This document shows, piece after piece, positions 50,911 through 59,046 of a DNA stretch of 64,000 bases. Positions within the stretch are counted from its first letter, which is position 1; the number at the start of each line of letters is the position of its first letter. The notes below the pieces were generated by a model. The model saw nothing but the letters and a program-made list of their open reading frames with translations, did not search any database and was not told the DNA's origin. Both the position numbers and the translations under genes were made by a program. This DNA is from JBBRVW01 sp038246545 (lineage in GTDB: Bacteria > Actinomycetota > Actinomycetes > JACCUZ01): NCBI GenBank assembly GCA_038246545.1, contig JBBRVW010000001.1:173112-237111 (forward strand), written 5' to 3'.

Positions 50911-51839
50911 GCGCTGCCGCCGTGCGGCTGCTGTGCAATCTCGGCCCGGCCCGTCCGGACGTACCCTGCCGACATCCGAGACTCCAGCCGCCGCTGGAAG
51001 AACGTGAAGATCATCGTGAGCCCCCAGTAGAGGCCGGCGACGACCAGCAGGGCCTCGAGGTTCTGGAAGTCGCGCTTGCCCACCAGCTGGGCGCGCCGGA
51101 AGACCTCGGCGCTCGCGAGCGTCACCCCGAGGAACGACACGAGCGCGGTGTCCTTCAGCATCGCGATGAACTCGTTGCCCGTGGGCGGGATGATCACCCG
51201 GAAGGCCTGCGGCAACACGACCTTGCGCATCTTCTGGCCGTACGTCATGCCCAGCGCGTCCGCGGCCTCACCCTGTCCGGCGTTCACGGACTGGATCCCG
51301 GCGCGGAAGATCTCGGTCATGTAGGCGCCGTAGTTGAGACCGAGCGCGAGGGTGCCTGCGTAGGCCGCGTCCAGGATCAGCGCGTCCCGGAAGCCCACCC
51401 CCAACCCGGGATAGCGCAGGACCAGGTTGTTGCCGAACTGCGGCAGCGCCAGGTAGATGAGGAACATCTGCACGATCAGTGGCGTGCCACGGAAGAACGA
51501 CACGTAGAAGCCGGAGATGCCGTACGCGAGAGGGTTCGACGAGATCCGGCCCAGTGCGCCCAGGATCGCCAGGACGATGGCGAGCACGATGCCACCGACC
51601 GCGATGTACATCGTGTACTGCAGGCCCCCGGCGATGAAGCGCCAGTTGTCCGCCATCCAGCCGGTGTCGAACTTCGCGATCCACGACAGCACACCGAGCA
51701 CGCAGAAGATGGCGAGCCACACCATGGCGACCTTGAGGCGGAACGGAACGCGCGCGCTGGCAAGGGCCAGCCGGTCCAGCCGGTCGGACGCACCCGACGG
51801 AGCGTGCCGGGCGCCGGCCGGGTCGCCGGCCGCCGTCAC
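50907..51839 (-). CDS. polar amino acid ABC transporter permease
   Basis: 310 aa from GTG 51839, overlapping the SBP stop as GTGA. The core from about residue 85 is the HisMQ-type permease: five TM helices, FRGTPLIVQMFLIYLALPQ, and the EAA loop GMTYGQKMRKVVLPQAFRVIIPP-type segment (quoted in parts: EAADALGMTYGQKMRKV and LPQAFRVIIPP). An extra N-terminal part (about 1-70) has a hydrophilic tail and one TM helix (VAMVWLAIFCVLGVLSW). The paired gene for a second permease is absent, so the channel is probably a homodimer. Confidence 0.93.
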   Translation of the reverse strand: MTAAGDPAGARHAPSGASDRLDRLALASARVPFRLKVAMVWLAIFCVLGVLSWIAKFDTGWMADNWRFIAGGLQYTMYIAVGGIVLAIVLAILGALGRISSNPLAYGISGFYVSFFRGTPLIVQMFLIYLALPQFGNNLVLRYPGLGVGFRDALILDAAYAGTLALGLNYGAYMTEIFRAGIQSVNAGQGEAADALGMTYGQKMRKVVLPQAFRVIIPPTGNEFIAMLKDTALVSFLGVTLASAEVFRRAQLVGKRDFQNLEALLVVAGLYWGLTMIFTFFQRRLESRMSAGYVRTGRAEIAQQPHGGSA

Positions 51840-52765
51840 TGCTGCGTCGTCAGGTCGACCCCGTCGTACCACTTCGTGGACAGCGTGGTCAGGGTGCCGT
51901 CGGCGTGCATCTGCTGCACCAGCGTGTCCACGGCGGCAGCGAAGCTCGTCGGGTCCTCCTGGGCACTCTTGTCGACGGCCACCGACAGCGGCTCGTAGAA
52001 GACGGGGTCACCGACGATCTTGACCGGGTTGCCGGCGTTGATGTAGCCCTGCGCCGTGGTCACCGACGTGATCACGGCGTCGAGCCGCACGCCGTCGCCC
52101 AGCGCCAGGTCCTGCAGCGCCGTGGTGTCGGTGTCGTACCCGGAGACCTTCGCGTCGTCGATCGCGAAGTCGAAGGTGAACCCGTTGATCTTCAGGGTCT
52201 TCTCGAGATACTGCTGGTAGGTGCACGCGCTGCAGACGCCGACCTTCTTGCCGTCGAGGTCGGTCGACAGGTCCTGGATGCTGGTGTTGTCCTTGTGCAC
52301 GACCACGACGGCCGGCGTGAAGTAGTACGGCTCGGTGAAGTCGAGGACCTTCTGACGGTCGTTGGTCGGCGTCATCGAGCCGACGCTCATGTCCCAACGG
52401 TCGTTCCAGCTGCCGGCCGTGATGATGTCGAACGACGGGGTCTGCCAGCCGATCTCCACGCCGAGCCGGCGCGCGAGCTCGGTGGCGACGTCGATGTCGA
52501 AGCCCTCGTACCCGCCGGTCTTCTTGTCCAGCGACGACTGCGGCGGATAGGCCGGGTCGGTGGAGACCGTGACCTTCCCCGCGGCGCACACCTTCGCCAG
52601 CAGGTCACCCGACGTCTTGTTCGTCGCACAGACCCCGCTCGCCGCGGCGCTGGACTTCCCGCCGCCGGTCGACGACACGGTGCCGCTGCCGCTGCTGCCA
52701 CCGCAGGCGGCCAGCAGCAGGGCGAGCACGCCGATGACGGGCAGGAACAGCCGTGGGTGCCGCAT
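51836..52765 (-). CDS. amino acid ABC transporter substrate-binding lipoprotein
   Basis: 309 aa from ATG 52765. The signal peptide ends in the lipobox LLAACGG (Cys near residue 20), so it is a lipoprotein on the outer face. A Ser/Gly-rich linker follows, then the family-3 binding fold: AYPPQSSLDKKTGGYEGFDID, WDMSVGSMTPTNDRQKVLDF (ligand site) and YYFTPAVVVVHKD. An unusual pair of Cys, VGVCSACTYQQY (near 165), is absent from most family-3 members and could be a disulfide. First gene of the SBP-permease-ATPase operon. Ligand uncertain; glutamate/glutamine/aspartate-like transporters share this arrangement. Confidence 0.93.
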   Translation of the reverse strand: MRHPRLFLPVIGVLALLLAACGGSSGSGTVSSTGGGKSSAAASGVCATNKTSGDLLAKVCAAGKVTVSTDPAYPPQSSLDKKTGGYEGFDIDVATELARRLGVEIGWQTPSFDIITAGSWNDRWDMSVGSMTPTNDRQKVLDFTEPYYFTPAVVVVHKDNTSIQDLSTDLDGKKVGVCSACTYQQYLEKTLKINGFTFDFAIDDAKVSGYDTDTTALQDLALGDGVRLDAVITSVTTAQGYINAGNPVKIVGDPVFYEPLSVAVDKSAQEDPTSFAAAVDTLVQQMHADGTLTTLSTKWYDGVDLTTQQ

Positions 52766-52927
52766 GTGTCTCTCCTCGGAGGCCGACGCTGGTCGCAGGA
52801 TGGCACGACGACGGGCCACGGGGAACCGTGATCGTCGACAACTAACCCCGAGTCAGTAGCCGTCACCCGTCGGCCGGGCCGACGTGGGCACCCGGCCGCG
52901 GCCGGCCGGCTGCAGTAGCCTGACCTT

Positions 52928-52943
52928 GTTACCGGCTGGTAAC
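52928..52943. promoter_or_regulatory. TetR-like palindrome GTTACC-N4-GGTAAC upstream of the thiolase gene
   Basis: Perfect palindrome GTTACC-GGCT-GGTAAC, 29 bp before the thiolase start. TAGCCT at 52918-52923 could be the -10, which would place the operator right at the transcription start. Sites of this shape are bound by TetR-family fatty-acid-metabolism repressors in actinobacteria (general knowledge; the specific regulator is unknown). Confidence 0.55.
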
Positions 52944-52972
52944 TCCGACCGCCCAGGTCCCCAGGAGGTCCT

Positions 52973-54196
52973 GTGCCCGAGGCAGTCATCGTCGCGACCG
53001 CGCGCAGCCCGATCGGCCGCGCCTTCAAGGGCTCGCTGAAGGACGTCCGGCCCGACGACCTGGCCGGCACGGTGATCCGCGCCGCGCTGGACAAGGTGCC
53101 CGGGCTGGACCCGGCCACGCTCGACGACCTCATGCTCGGGTGCGCCGAGCCGGACGGCGAGCAGGGCGTGAACATGGCCCGCCGGGTCGCCGTGGCCCTC
53201 GGCTTCGACAGCCTCCCCGGCACCACCGTCAACCGGTTCTGCGCGTCGTCGGTGCAGACCTCCCGGATGGCCTTCCACGCGATCAAGGCCGGCGAGGGTC
53301 ACGCGTTCGTCTCCGCCGGCGTCGAGTGCGTCTCCCGCTACCCGGCGTTCGCCGGGGCGGGCGGGGGCAGCGAGTCGTACGTCAACCCGTTGTTCGACCA
53401 GGCCCGGGCACGCACCGACGCGACCGCGGCGAGCAACGAGACCTGGCACGACCCGCGCGAGGACAGCCTGCTCCCCGACGTCTACATCTCGATGGGGCAG
53501 ACCGCCGAGAACCTCGCCACCTCCCGCGGCATCACCCGCGCCGACCAGGACGAGTTCGGCGTGGGCTCGCAGAACCTGGCCGAGAAAGCCATCGCCGACG
53601 GCTTCTTCGAGCGGGAGATCGTGCCGATCACGACGCCGGACGGCACCGTGGTCAGCCGGGACGACGGCCCGCGCCCCGGCGTGACCATGGAGGGCGTCGC
53701 CGGCCTCAGGACCGTCTTCCGCGAGGAGGGCACCGTCACGGCGGGCAACTGCTGCCCCCTCAACGACGGCGCCGCCGCCGTCGTGATCATGTCCGACACC
53801 CGCGCGGCCGAGCTCGGGCTCACGCCGCTGGCCAGGATCGTGTCCACCGGCGTCAGCGGTCTGTCCCCGGAGATCATGGGCCTCGGCCCGGTCGAGGCGT
53901 CGCGACGGGCGCTGGCGCTGGCCGGCCTGGGCATCGGCGACATGGACCTCGTCGAGATCAACGAGGCGTTCGCGGCCCAGGTCATCCCGTCCTACCGCGA
54001 CCTCGGCATCGACCTCGACCGCCTCAACGTCCACGGCGGCGCGATCGCGCTGGGCCACCCGTTCGGCTCCACCGGCGCGCGGATCACCACCACCCTGCTC
54101 AACGGGCTGCAGAGCCGGGACAAGGAGTTCGGCCTCGAGACGATGTGCGTCGGCGGCGGCCAGGGCATGGCGATGGTGCTGCAGCGGCTGAGCTAG
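52973..54196 (+). CDS. acetyl-CoA C-acyltransferase (thiolase)
   Basis: 407 aa from GTG 52973, with AGGAGGTCCT upstream. Cleaves 3-ketoacyl-CoA with CoA in beta-oxidation, or condenses acyl-CoAs. The acyl-enzyme Cys is in VNRFCASSVQTSRMAF near residue 89. The GGAIALGHPFGSTGARI His lies near 361 and the second Cys in METMCVGGGQGMAMV-type context (quoted as TMCVGGGQG) near 391. The segment EINEAFAAQVIP is also conserved. FadA-type; no hydroxyacyl-CoA dehydrogenase gene is adjacent. Control by a repressor binding the palindrome upstream is likely. Confidence 0.95.
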   Translation: MPEAVIVATARSPIGRAFKGSLKDVRPDDLAGTVIRAALDKVPGLDPATLDDLMLGCAEPDGEQGVNMARRVAVALGFDSLPGTTVNRFCASSVQTSRMAFHAIKAGEGHAFVSAGVECVSRYPAFAGAGGGSESYVNPLFDQARARTDATAASNETWHDPREDSLLPDVYISMGQTAENLATSRGITRADQDEFGVGSQNLAEKAIADGFFEREIVPITTPDGTVVSRDDGPRPGVTMEGVAGLRTVFREEGTVTAGNCCPLNDGAAAVVIMSDTRAAELGLTPLARIVSTGVSGLSPEIMGLGPVEASRRALALAGLGIGDMDLVEINEAFAAQVIPSYRDLGIDLDRLNVHGGAIALGHPFGSTGARITTTLLNGLQSRDKEFGLETMCVGGGQGMAMVLQRLS

Positions 54197-54199
54197 GTC

Positions 54200-54646
54200 C
54201 TACAGCTGGCGCCGCACGTCGGCCAGCACCCGCACTGCCGGCTGCACCCCGCCACGGGCCGGGCGCCGGTCGTAGGGGCCGAACCACGCCGGGTCGTCCG
54301 GACCGACCAGGTCCAGCGCGGCCTGCAGGTCATGCCCGGCCACCGCAACCTGGTCGCCGGTGGCGTGCACCGAGAGCTCGGGCAGCGGCCGGTAGCCCGG
54401 GTAGCCACCCCCGGCGGCCGCAGCCTCGAGCGCCGACGCCACGTCGGACATCAGGGTGGCGACCCCTCGGGCCGCGGCGGCCCGACTGCCCCACGGCGGC
54501 ATGCCGTGCTCGGGCGGGACGACCTGAGCCTCCAACCGGGTCTGGGACATCGAGCGCAGCCGGTCGGCGACCCGGCGGAGGTCGGCGGCCAGCTCGGAGC
54601 GCAGCGGTTCCCACGCGTCCGCGGTGGGCGTGTCACGGTCGGGCAC
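54200..54646 (-). CDS. conserved hypothetical protein
   Basis: 148 aa from GTG 54646, with TAGGGT exactly 6 nt upstream (leaderless). The N-terminal half is helical (SELAADLRRVADRLRSMSQTRL). The second half reads YRPLPELSVHATGDQVAVAGHDLQAAL. The pattern of a helical start followed by LSxxAxGDQVAVxGHDL is shared by unnamed actinobacterial proteins as I recall them, so the gene is real. No catalytic motif or membrane segment. Function unknown. Ends 4 bp after the convergent thiolase gene. Confidence 0.75.
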   Translation of the reverse strand: MPDRDTPTADAWEPLRSELAADLRRVADRLRSMSQTRLEAQVVPPEHGMPPWGSRAAAARGVATLMSDVASALEAAAAGGGYPGYRPLPELSVHATGDQVAVAGHDLQAALDLVGPDDPAWFGPYDRRPARGGVQPAVRVLADVRRQL

Positions 54647-54743
54647 GCCAGAACCCTAGCCAGGGGTTGTGGCCCGCGGAGTCCTACGGCAGGCTCGACC
54701 CATGGTTCGCTGAGTGTTCGCTGAGTCCCCACTGGAGGCGCCG

Positions 54744-54974
54744 ATGTCCCTGCACCACTCCGAGGCAACCCACCAGCAGCTCGTCGAGCGGGTGCCGCAG
54801 GTCACCGGTCGTGACCTGCCCCAGTGGTTCGAAGCCCTCGACAACGGACCAGGCCTGCTCCGCTTCGACGAGCGGGTCAACTGGCTCAGCGACGAGCACG
54901 GGATCCCGCACGGCCACGCCTCGGCGATCGTGCACGAGCACGACAAGCGCCGCGGAGCGCGGCGGCGGTCCTGA
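54744..54974 (+). CDS. DUF4287 domain-containing small protein
   Basis: 76 aa from ATG 54744, with TGGAGG 5-6 bases upstream. LVERVPQVTGRDLPQWFEALD and RVNWLSDEHGIPHGHASAIVHEHD are the two halves of DUF4287, a small helical domain often fused to or next to DUF5655-type proteins. Basic tail KRRGARRRS. Function unknown. Its stop overlaps the CTG start of the next gene (CTGA), so the two are probably translationally coupled. Confidence 0.86.
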   Translation: MSLHHSEATHQQLVERVPQVTGRDLPQWFEALDNGPGLLRFDERVNWLSDEHGIPHGHASAIVHEHDKRRGARRRS

Positions 54975-55381
54975 CACCTGACGACGCGCGCGAGCTCGCA
55001 CGCTCCCAGCACCACGCCGTCCTCGCCACGTTCCGTCGCGACGGCCGACCGCAGCTCTCCCCCGTGACGGTCGGCGTCGACGACATCGGGCGGATCGAGA
55101 TCTCCACCCGCGAGACGGCGATGAAGGTCAAGAACCTGCGCCGGGACCCGCGCATCGCCCTGTGCCTGCTCCACGACCGGTTCTACGGCGAGTGGGGCCA
55201 GGTCGAGGGCACCGCCGAGATCGTCGAGAGGCCCGAGGCGATCGGGCTGCTGGTCGACTACTACCGCCGGATCTCCGGCGAGCACCCCGACTGGGACGAC
55301 TACCGCGCCGCGATGGAGCGCGAGCAGCGCGTCCTGGTGCGGTTCGAGATCGAGCGGGCAGGACCGACGGTCGCCGGCTGA
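54971..55381 (+). CDS. PPOX-class (F420/FMN) oxidoreductase, probable CTG start
   Basis: 136 aa if it starts at CTG 54971, inside a CTGA overlap with the DUF4287 stop. No ATG, GTG or TTG is available between the upstream gene and the conserved core, and the core starts immediately: LTPDDARELARSQHHAVLAT, then FRRDGRPQLSPVTVGVDDIG. ISTRETAMKVKNLRRDPRIALCLL continues the split barrel, and YGEWGQVEGTAEIVE completes it. It matches F420-dependent TIGR03618/03666-type proteins that reduce small molecules. Substrate unknown; cytosolic. Confidence 0.85.
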   Translation: MTPDDARELARSQHHAVLATFRRDGRPQLSPVTVGVDDIGRIEISTRETAMKVKNLRRDPRIALCLLHDRFYGEWGQVEGTAEIVERPEAIGLLVDYYRRISGEHPDWDDYRAAMEREQRVLVRFEIERAGPTVAG

Positions 55382-55619
55382 GGTACGTCGGCGAGTCCAC
55401 CTCCCGCCGTCGCGGCGGCTGTCAGTGCGCCGAGGACAGGCGCAGCGGGTGCCTCTTTGCCCGCCGTGCGCGGCTCGTCGGTCGGCGGTGCCGTCACGGA
55501 GGACTCGCGACCGGGGACCCGCGGGCGCCGAGCAGCCACCCCGGACCTCCGCCCGTCCAGCCCCTCTGGCCGTCCCCACGACGGCGCCGCAGGCTCGCAC
55601 CTCACGCGCCACGCACAAC

Positions 55620-55645
55620 GGGCCGCACCCCGAGGGGTGCGGCCC
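55620..55645 (-). terminator. hairpin terminator of the Bax inhibitor-1 gene
   Basis: GGGCCGCACCC-CGAG-GGGTGCGGCCC is a perfect 11-bp stem with a 4-base loop, 18 bp after the stop of the minus-strand gene. There is no T-run, as is common in actinobacteria. It could also stop transcripts coming from the PPOX gene. Confidence 0.75.
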
Positions 55646-55663
55646 GTCCGTGAGCGGGGTTGG

Positions 55664-56470
55664 CTAGTCGTTGCCGCGCAGGATCGCGATCAGGCGCAGC
55701 ATCTCGATGTAGAGCCAGACCAGCGTGACGACCAGGCCGAACGCCGCGAGCCAGGAGTAGCGCTCGGGAAGCCCGTTCTTGACGCCCTGCTCGGCGAAGT
55801 CGAAGTCCAGGATCAGCATCGCCGCGGCGAGGCCGACCGCGAACAGACCGATGAGGAAGCCGAACGGTCCGGCCCGCAGGCCCCAGACCGGGTCGCCGCC
55901 GCCGGCGATCAGGACGACCAGGTTGATCAGGGAGAAGACCAGGTAGCCGCCCATCGCGATGAGCACGGTCTTGCGGAACTTCGGGGTGGCCCGGACCAGA
56001 CCGCTCTTGTACGCGGCGAGAGCGACCGCGAAGACCGCGAGGGTGCCGATGACGGCCTGGGCGACGACGCCGTTCCACTGGTTCTCGTAGAAGCGGCTGA
56101 GGCCGCCGACGAACAGGCCCTCGGCAGCGGCGTAGCCGAGCACGAGGACCGGGTTGGTCACCTGCTTGAACGAGATGAACAGCCCGAGCACGAGGCCGAC
56201 GATGGCGCCACCGAAGGTGAGCACCGGGCTCTCGAGCGCGTAGCTGACGACGGCGACGGGGAGCAGGACCGCGAACATGAGACCGGTCTTGATGACGACG
56301 TCGTCCATCGTCATGCGGCCGGTGTCGACGCCGCCCGCCGGCGGCGCGTTGTACATGTCCTCGAGCTGGCCCGCCGTCGCGGTCGGCACGGCCGACTGCT
56401 CGTTGAACGTGGCGTAGCCCTTGCGCGAGAACGCCTTGCTGTTGTTGAAGACCGGGTTGCGGCTCTCCAT
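55664..56470 (-). CDS. Bax inhibitor-1/YccA family membrane protein
   Basis: 268 aa from ATG 56470, with CGGAGGAG upstream. The 50-residue hydrophilic N-terminus (NPVFNNSKAFSRKGYATFNE) and GRMTMDDVVIKTGLMF are typical of the actinobacterial branch of the BI-1 family. Seven TM helices follow, with the conserved ASP-like C-terminal half (FDFAEQGVKNGLPERYSWLAAFGLVVTLVWLYIEML, quoted in parts: DFAEQGVKNGLPERYSW and LVWLYIEMLRLIAIL). Members act as pH-sensitive calcium-leak channels or stress proteins; the bacterial role is unsettled. Confidence 0.93.
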   Translation of the reverse strand: MESRNPVFNNSKAFSRKGYATFNEQSAVPTATAGQLEDMYNAPPAGGVDTGRMTMDDVVIKTGLMFAVLLPVAVVSYALESPVLTFGGAIVGLVLGLFISFKQVTNPVLVLGYAAAEGLFVGGLSRFYENQWNGVVAQAVIGTLAVFAVALAAYKSGLVRATPKFRKTVLIAMGGYLVFSLINLVVLIAGGGDPVWGLRAGPFGFLIGLFAVGLAAAMLILDFDFAEQGVKNGLPERYSWLAAFGLVVTLVWLYIEMLRLIAILRGND

Positions 56471-56580
56471 GACACTCCTCCGTGGGGGTGCCCGCGGGAA
56501 GTCGCGGGGCTGGATCCTTCACAGCGTAACGAAATCTCCAGGCCCCCGGTTCCGGACCGCGCGGACCGGACCGGCGAGCG

Positions 56581-56655
56581 TGCCCCCGGTGGGAGTCGAA
56601 CCCACACTGAACCCGCTTTTAAGGCGAGCGCCTCGGCCAGTTGGGCTACAGGGGC
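56581..56655 (-). tRNA. tRNA with anticodon UAA (nominal Leu) but class I shape
   Basis: 75 nt on the minus strand. Acceptor GCCCCTG/CGGGGGC (7 bp, one T-G), discriminator A73, no encoded CCA. The D-arm begins GCCCAACTGG. Anticodon stem CTCGC/GCGGG with loop CTTAAAA gives anticodon UAA after T33. T-arm GTGGG-TTCGACT-CCCAC is perfect. The UAA anticodon with A37-A38 and A73 fits tRNA-Leu, yet the variable region is only about 6 nt, whereas tRNA-Leu is class II with a long variable arm. It may be an unusual functional tRNA or a degenerate copy. It lies between the BI-1 and def genes. Confidence 0.8.
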
Positions 56656-56667
56656 CTACCGGCCAGG

Positions 56668-57198
56668 CTAGAGGTAGACCTGCCGCGCGTGCAGGGCGTG
56701 CGCACCCGCGACCCGGTCGAGGAACAGCAGCCCGTCGAGGTGGTCCACCTCGTGCTGGAGGGCCCGGGCCTCGAAGGCGTCAGTCGTCACCTCGACCTCC
56801 TGCCCGGTGCCCGGCACGAGGCCGCGGAGGACCAGGCGGGTCGCCCGCTTCACGTCGCCGGTGAGGTCCGGGACCGACAGGCAGCCCTCGCGGCCGCGCT
56901 CCCACCGACTCGCGGCGACCACGACCGGGTTGGCCAGCACCAGCGGCCCGTGCCCCGTGCGGGTGCGCGGGTGGCCGGTGACGTCCAGGGAGAACAGGCG
57001 GGCCGGCACCCCCACCTGCGGCGCGGCCAGCCCGACGCAGCCCGCTGCCGCGACCTGGGTGGCCAGCAGGTCCGCTGAGAGCTGGACGACGTCGGGGTCC
57101 AGCGGGTCCACCTCGTCGGCCCGGGCGGAGAGGACGGCGGCGGGTGCCCGCAGCGGCTGCCGCACCCGCCCTGGCGGCAGGGGCGGGAGCAGGGTCAC
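56668..57198 (-). CDS. def: peptide deformylase
   Basis: 176 aa from GTG 57198, overlapping the stop of the ACT-domain gene as GTGA. Removes the formyl group from nascent N-terminal Met. All three metal-site motifs are present: GLAAPQVG near residue 56 (motif 1), EGCLSVPDLTG near 105 with the metal-binding Cys (motif 2), and LQHEVDHLDGLLFLDRV near 147 with the HExxH Glu and both His (motif 3). The N-terminal region (LPPLPPGRVRQPLRAPAAVL) is less conserved than in housekeeping deformylases, so a second def elsewhere in the genome is possible. Confidence 0.94.
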   Translation of the reverse strand: MTLLPPLPPGRVRQPLRAPAAVLSARADEVDPLDPDVVQLSADLLATQVAAAGCVGLAAPQVGVPARLFSLDVTGHPRTRTGHGPLVLANPVVVAASRWERGREGCLSVPDLTGDVKRATRLVLRGLVPGTGQEVEVTTDAFEARALQHEVDHLDGLLFLDRVAGAHALHARQVYL

Positions 57199-57713
57199 AG
57201 CAGGTCGGGGTCGAGGACGCGCAGCGAGACGTCGACGCCGAGGTCGTCGCCCACCCCGGCGAGGTCCCGGCTGAGCTCCTCCGGGTCGACGGTGCCCGGC
57301 AGGTCGACCTCCGCCAGCAGCACGTAGAGCTCGCCGGACAGCCGCGTCGAGAGGTCGGTGACGTTGCCCCCGGCCTCGGCGACCAGCCCGGTCACGGTGG
57401 CGACGATCCCCGGCCGGTCGGCCCCGTGCACCGAGAGCAGGTACGTCGTGCCGAGAGCGGCCGAGGCGTCCTCGTGCGGGATCTCCCGGACCGCCACCTG
57501 GAGCGTGCCGTCGGCCGACAGCGACCGGAGGGCATCCTCCGCCTCGGCCGGGGTGACCTCGGCCGACGCCACGACGACCATCGCGAAGTGGCCGCGCAGG
57601 ATCGTCATCGTCGAGTCCTCGAGGTTCGCCCCGAGCTCCGCGAGCACGCCCGTCGTCTCGGCGATGATGCCCGGCCGGTCGTGCCCGAGCACCGTGACGG
57701 CGAGCAGCGTCAT
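57195..57713 (-). CDS. double ACT-domain protein (GcvR-like)
   Basis: 172 aa from ATG 57713, overlapping the NDH-2 stop as ATGA and the def start as GTGA: a tight three-gene run. Two ACT domains: residues about 3-75 begin LLAVTVLGHDRPGIIAETTG, and residues about 90-165 read YLLSVHGADRPGIVATVTGLV. Both keep the Gly of the DRPGI turn that binds amino acids. It resembles glycine-cleavage regulator GcvR, but actinobacterial homologues lack proven partners, and no GcvA-type regulator is nearby. It probably senses an amino acid. Confidence 0.88.
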   Translation of the reverse strand: MTLLAVTVLGHDRPGIIAETTGVLAELGANLEDSTMTILRGHFAMVVVASAEVTPAEAEDALRSLSADGTLQVAVREIPHEDASAALGTTYLLSVHGADRPGIVATVTGLVAEAGGNVTDLSTRLSGELYVLLAEVDLPGTVDPEELSRDLAGVGDDLGVDVSLRVLDPDLL

Positions 57714-59044
57714 CGGGACGCCTCGCTGAACTCCTCGCGGGGCCGCTGCAGCGACCCGAGCGACACGATGTCGCGGCGGAAGAACAACGCGAGGGTCCAG
57801 TCGAGGATCACGCGGACCTTGCGGTTGAGGGTCGGGACCCGGCTCACGTGGTAGGTGCGGTGCATGAACCAGGCCGGGAAGCCGCGCAGCTTGACGCCGT
57901 AGACCTGGGCGACGCCCTTGTAGAGGCCGAGCGAGGCCACCGAGCCGACGTACTTGTGCGCGTAGGGCTCCGGTGCGCGGCCGTTGAGCACCCGGGCGAT
58001 GTTGTCGCCGAGCACCTTCGCCTGTCGCACGGCGTGCTGCGCGCTGGGGCCGGTCTTCGCGCCGGGCGGTCCGGTGAGGTCAGGCACGGCGGCACCGTCA
58101 CCGGCGGACCACGCGCCGTCGACGCCTTCGACGCGCAGGTCGGCCCGGCACGTCACCCGGCCCTTCTCGTCGAGCGGGAAGCCGGTGCGCGCGAGCATCG
58201 GGTTGGCCTTGACGCCCGCGGTCCACACGATGGTCTCGGCGTCCATCTCCGCACCGTCGGAGAGGACCACGTGACCGTCGACGCACGACTCCAACCGGGT
58301 GTTGAGGCGGACGTCGATCTTCCGCTTCATCAGCTCGCGCACGGTGTAGCGGCCCATGTCCTCGCCGACCTCGGGCAGGATCCGGCCGGTCGCCTCGACG
58401 AGCACGAACCGGATCTCACTCTTGGCGAGGTCGGGGTAGTAGCGGGTGGCGTACATCACCATGTCCTCGAGCTCGGCGAGCGCCTCGATGCCGGAGTAGC
58501 CACCACCGACGAAGACGAACGTGAGCAGCTTCCGGCGGACGGCGTGGTCGGTGATCGTGGTGGCGATGTCGAGCTTCTCGAGCACCTGGTTGCGCAGGGC
58601 GATGGCCTCCTCGACCTGCTTGAAGCCGATGCCCTGCTCGGCCAGTCCGGGGATGGGCAGCGTGCGCGCGATCGAGCCGGGCGCCACCACGACGATCTCG
58701 TAGCTCAGGTCATAGGCCGGGCCGCGCACCGGGAGGATGCGCGCGGTGCGGCGCTCGTGGTCGATCGACTCGACCCGGCCCGTGAGCACCTCGCACTTGT
58801 CGAGGACGCGCCGCAGCGGTACCACGACGTGCCGCGGCTCGACGCTGCCGGCCGCGGCCTCGGGGAGGAACGGCTGGTAGGTCATGTAGGACCGTGGGTC
58901 GACCACGATGACCTCGACGCGCTTGGCCCTGATCTCCTTGCCGAGCCGGCGCTGGAGGCGGATCGCCGTGTACATGCCGACGTAGCCGCCGCCGACGACG
59001 AGGATGCGGGTCCGCTCGGGTGACGCGGCGGGCGTGATCGCCAT
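57710..59044 (-). CDS. type II NADH dehydrogenase (NDH-2) family FAD oxidoreductase
   Basis: 444 aa from ATG 59044, with TACGCT exactly 6 nt upstream (leaderless). The FAD-binding motif VVGGGYVGMYTAIRLQRRLG is at residue 16 and the NADH motif FVFVGGGYSGIEALAELEDM near 175. The second FAD segment is GAWSAGDGAAVPDLT, followed by the quinone-site-type SAQHAVRQAKVLGDNI. The C-terminal amphipathic/basic region (FPAWFMHRTYHVSRVPTLNRK, quoted in part) is the membrane-attachment helix of NDH-2. It transfers electrons from NADH to menaquinone without pumping protons. First gene of the NDH/ACT/def run. Confidence 0.93.
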   Translation of the reverse strand: MAITPAASPERTRILVVGGGYVGMYTAIRLQRRLGKEIRAKRVEVIVVDPRSYMTYQPFLPEAAAGSVEPRHVVVPLRRVLDKCEVLTGRVESIDHERRTARILPVRGPAYDLSYEIVVVAPGSIARTLPIPGLAEQGIGFKQVEEAIALRNQVLEKLDIATTITDHAVRRKLLTFVFVGGGYSGIEALAELEDMVMYATRYYPDLAKSEIRFVLVEATGRILPEVGEDMGRYTVRELMKRKIDVRLNTRLESCVDGHVVLSDGAEMDAETIVWTAGVKANPMLARTGFPLDEKGRVTCRADLRVEGVDGAWSAGDGAAVPDLTGPPGAKTGPSAQHAVRQAKVLGDNIARVLNGRAPEPYAHKYVGSVASLGLYKGVAQVYGVKLRGFPAWFMHRTYHVSRVPTLNRKVRVILDWTLALFFRRDIVSLGSLQRPREEFSEASR

Positions 59045-59046
59045 GG

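Noticed and set aside
54584..54690. Possible extra small gene between the hypothetical protein and DUF4287 genes
   Set aside because: The sequence is fully used by the leaderless promoter and the divergent upstream region; short frames there have no coding character.
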